DNA from: Methanocorpusculum sp. | GTDB lineage: Archaea > Halobacteriota > Methanomicrobia > Methanomicrobiales > Methanocorpusculaceae | Assembly (NCBI GenBank): GCA_017555685.1 | Contig: JAFZFW010000010.1 | Coordinates: 1 to 5,319 of the forward strand | DNA: 5,319 nt | Reading direction: 5' to 3' | Shown here: positions 4,794-5,319 of the stretch, piece after piece | How positions within the stretch are numbered: position 1 is the first letter of the stretch | Layout: the number at the start of each line of letters is the position of its first letter | Notes under the pieces: generated by a model | Seen by the model: only the letters and a program-made list of their open reading frames with translations | Told to the model about the DNA's origin: nothing | Database searches by the model: none | Position numbers and translations under genes: made by a program

Positions 4794-5319
4794 TTATTTC
4801 CGGACTTTCTTTTTCTGGACAGCCTGTCCTTTTTTGCGTTCACCGGCATAGTGAACACCTTTTTTTCCGGTGCCGTACTTCTCTTTCAGTGCTTTTGCCT
4901 TATCCGGAGCAGGCACACCCGTAGAAGTTCCGGCAATCATCCGGCAGAAACTCTCCTGTCCCATTAACAGATTGTAGGCCTTCTGCTTCTGGTTATACCG
5001 CACCAGAACAGAATCAACCGCCACAACCGAGCCGTAGGATGCGGTAAGCAGAGCCTCATGCTCCGGTGTCCGGTGGAATGCCGGAAGAGCAAGATAACAC
5101 GGAACCGTTCCCGAACCGTCGCAGGCAAGGAAGAGGTAGTTCTTCGCATCTCCGATGTCGTTTGACATCACCGAGACCGTGACATGGATGCGTTTTCCTT
5201 CGTGGCGTTTAATCTGCGAAAGCCGGGCACGCTTCGCATCAGCCGGAATCTTATATCCGCATTTCCGATGACCGTCGGTTCTGAAAACCGCATACGAGAA
5301 CTTCACATCCGTGTTGACG
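4794..5319 (-). CDS. Unrecognised protein with possible OB-like domain and strongly basic tail, 3' part
   Basis: The frame is open to the right edge: codons V, N, T, D precede the GTG at 5306, which is therefore more likely an internal valine than a start. About 174 codons are visible and the N-terminus lies outside the window. I do not recognise the family. From the GTG, residues 1-35 are basic (HRKCGYKIPADAKRARLSQIKRHEGK). Residues 38-112 alternate like beta strands (RIHVTVSVMS, YLFLACDG, VPCYLALPAF, SVVAVDSVLVRYN, AYNLLMG) and could form an OB-like or other small beta-barrel domain. The last 35 residues are rich in lysine (KALKEKYGTGKKG, then ERKKGQAVQKKKVRK), as is common in nucleic-acid or ribosome-binding proteins. 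There is no signal peptide or membrane segment in the visible part. A role with DNA or RNA is an inference from charge and fold impression only. It converges on bcp, stop codons 11 bases apart. Confidence 0.75.
   Translation of the reverse strand, partial: VNTDVKFSYAVFRTDGHRKCGYKIPADAKRARLSQIKRHEGKRIHVTVSVMSNDIGDAKNYLFLACDGSGTVPCYLALPAFHRTPEHEALLTASYGSVVAVDSVLVRYNQKQKAYNLLMGQESFCRMIAGTSTGVPAPDKAKALKEKYGTGKKGVHYAGERKKGQAVQKKKVRK

Noticed and set aside
5304..5306. GTG as the start codon of the right-edge gene
   Set aside because: The frame continues open to the window edge and no ribosome binding site or TATA box can be seen in the 13 bases beyond, so the GTG is more likely an internal valine.
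1..5319. CRISPR array, tRNA, rRNA, insertion sequence or attachment site
   Set aside because: I saw no regularly spaced repeats, cloverleaf-like sequence, transposase motif or flanking inverted repeats; almost all of the window is accounted for by seven genes and short gaps.

Overview
The window reads as ordinary chromosomal DNA of a euryarchaeal methanogen. The evidence is an MfnA-type tyrosine/aspartate decarboxylase (methanofuran or beta-alanine synthesis), an archaeal type IV pilin-like protein with a class III signal, TATA-like boxes 25-31 bases before starts that lack a ribosome binding site, and bare T-tracts after stop codons. Base composition is near 50% GC and the protein style fits Methanomicrobiales. 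Methanocorpusculum is my best guess, but this is inference from recognition and not from a search.

Layout, left to right. The 3' part of a PsiE-like membrane protein gene (+ strand) enters from the left edge and ends in an 11-base T-run. Four genes then lie on the - strand. In transcription order, reading from right to left, they are a class-3 aldehyde dehydrogenase (2854-4221), mfnA (1712-2809), a pilin-like secreted protein (1232-1639) and a YycJ/WalJ-type metallo-beta-lactamase-fold hydrolase (337-1179). Diverging from the aldehyde dehydrogenase is a Bcp/PrxQ peroxiredoxin (4330-4782, +). Facing it at the right edge is the 3' part of an unrecognised gene (4794-5319, -) with a strongly basic C-terminal tail.

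The aldehyde dehydrogenase and mfnA are 44 bases apart with no T-run between them, so read-through is likely, although mfnA also has its own TATA-like box. The pilin and WalJ-like genes look like separate leaderless transcripts, each preceded by the T-tract terminator of the gene before it. The aldehyde dehydrogenase and the peroxiredoxin share a 108-base divergent promoter region, which would suit a pair dealing with reactive aldehydes and peroxides, but nothing in the sequence proves co-regulation.

I do not see a new multi-gene system, CRISPR array, tRNA, rRNA or mobile element. The points most worth a second look are a five-cysteine insert in the WalJ-like hydrolase, a perfect inverted repeat between the TATA-like box and the start codon of the pilin gene, a PrxQ with a single cysteine, and the unidentified basic protein at the right edge.
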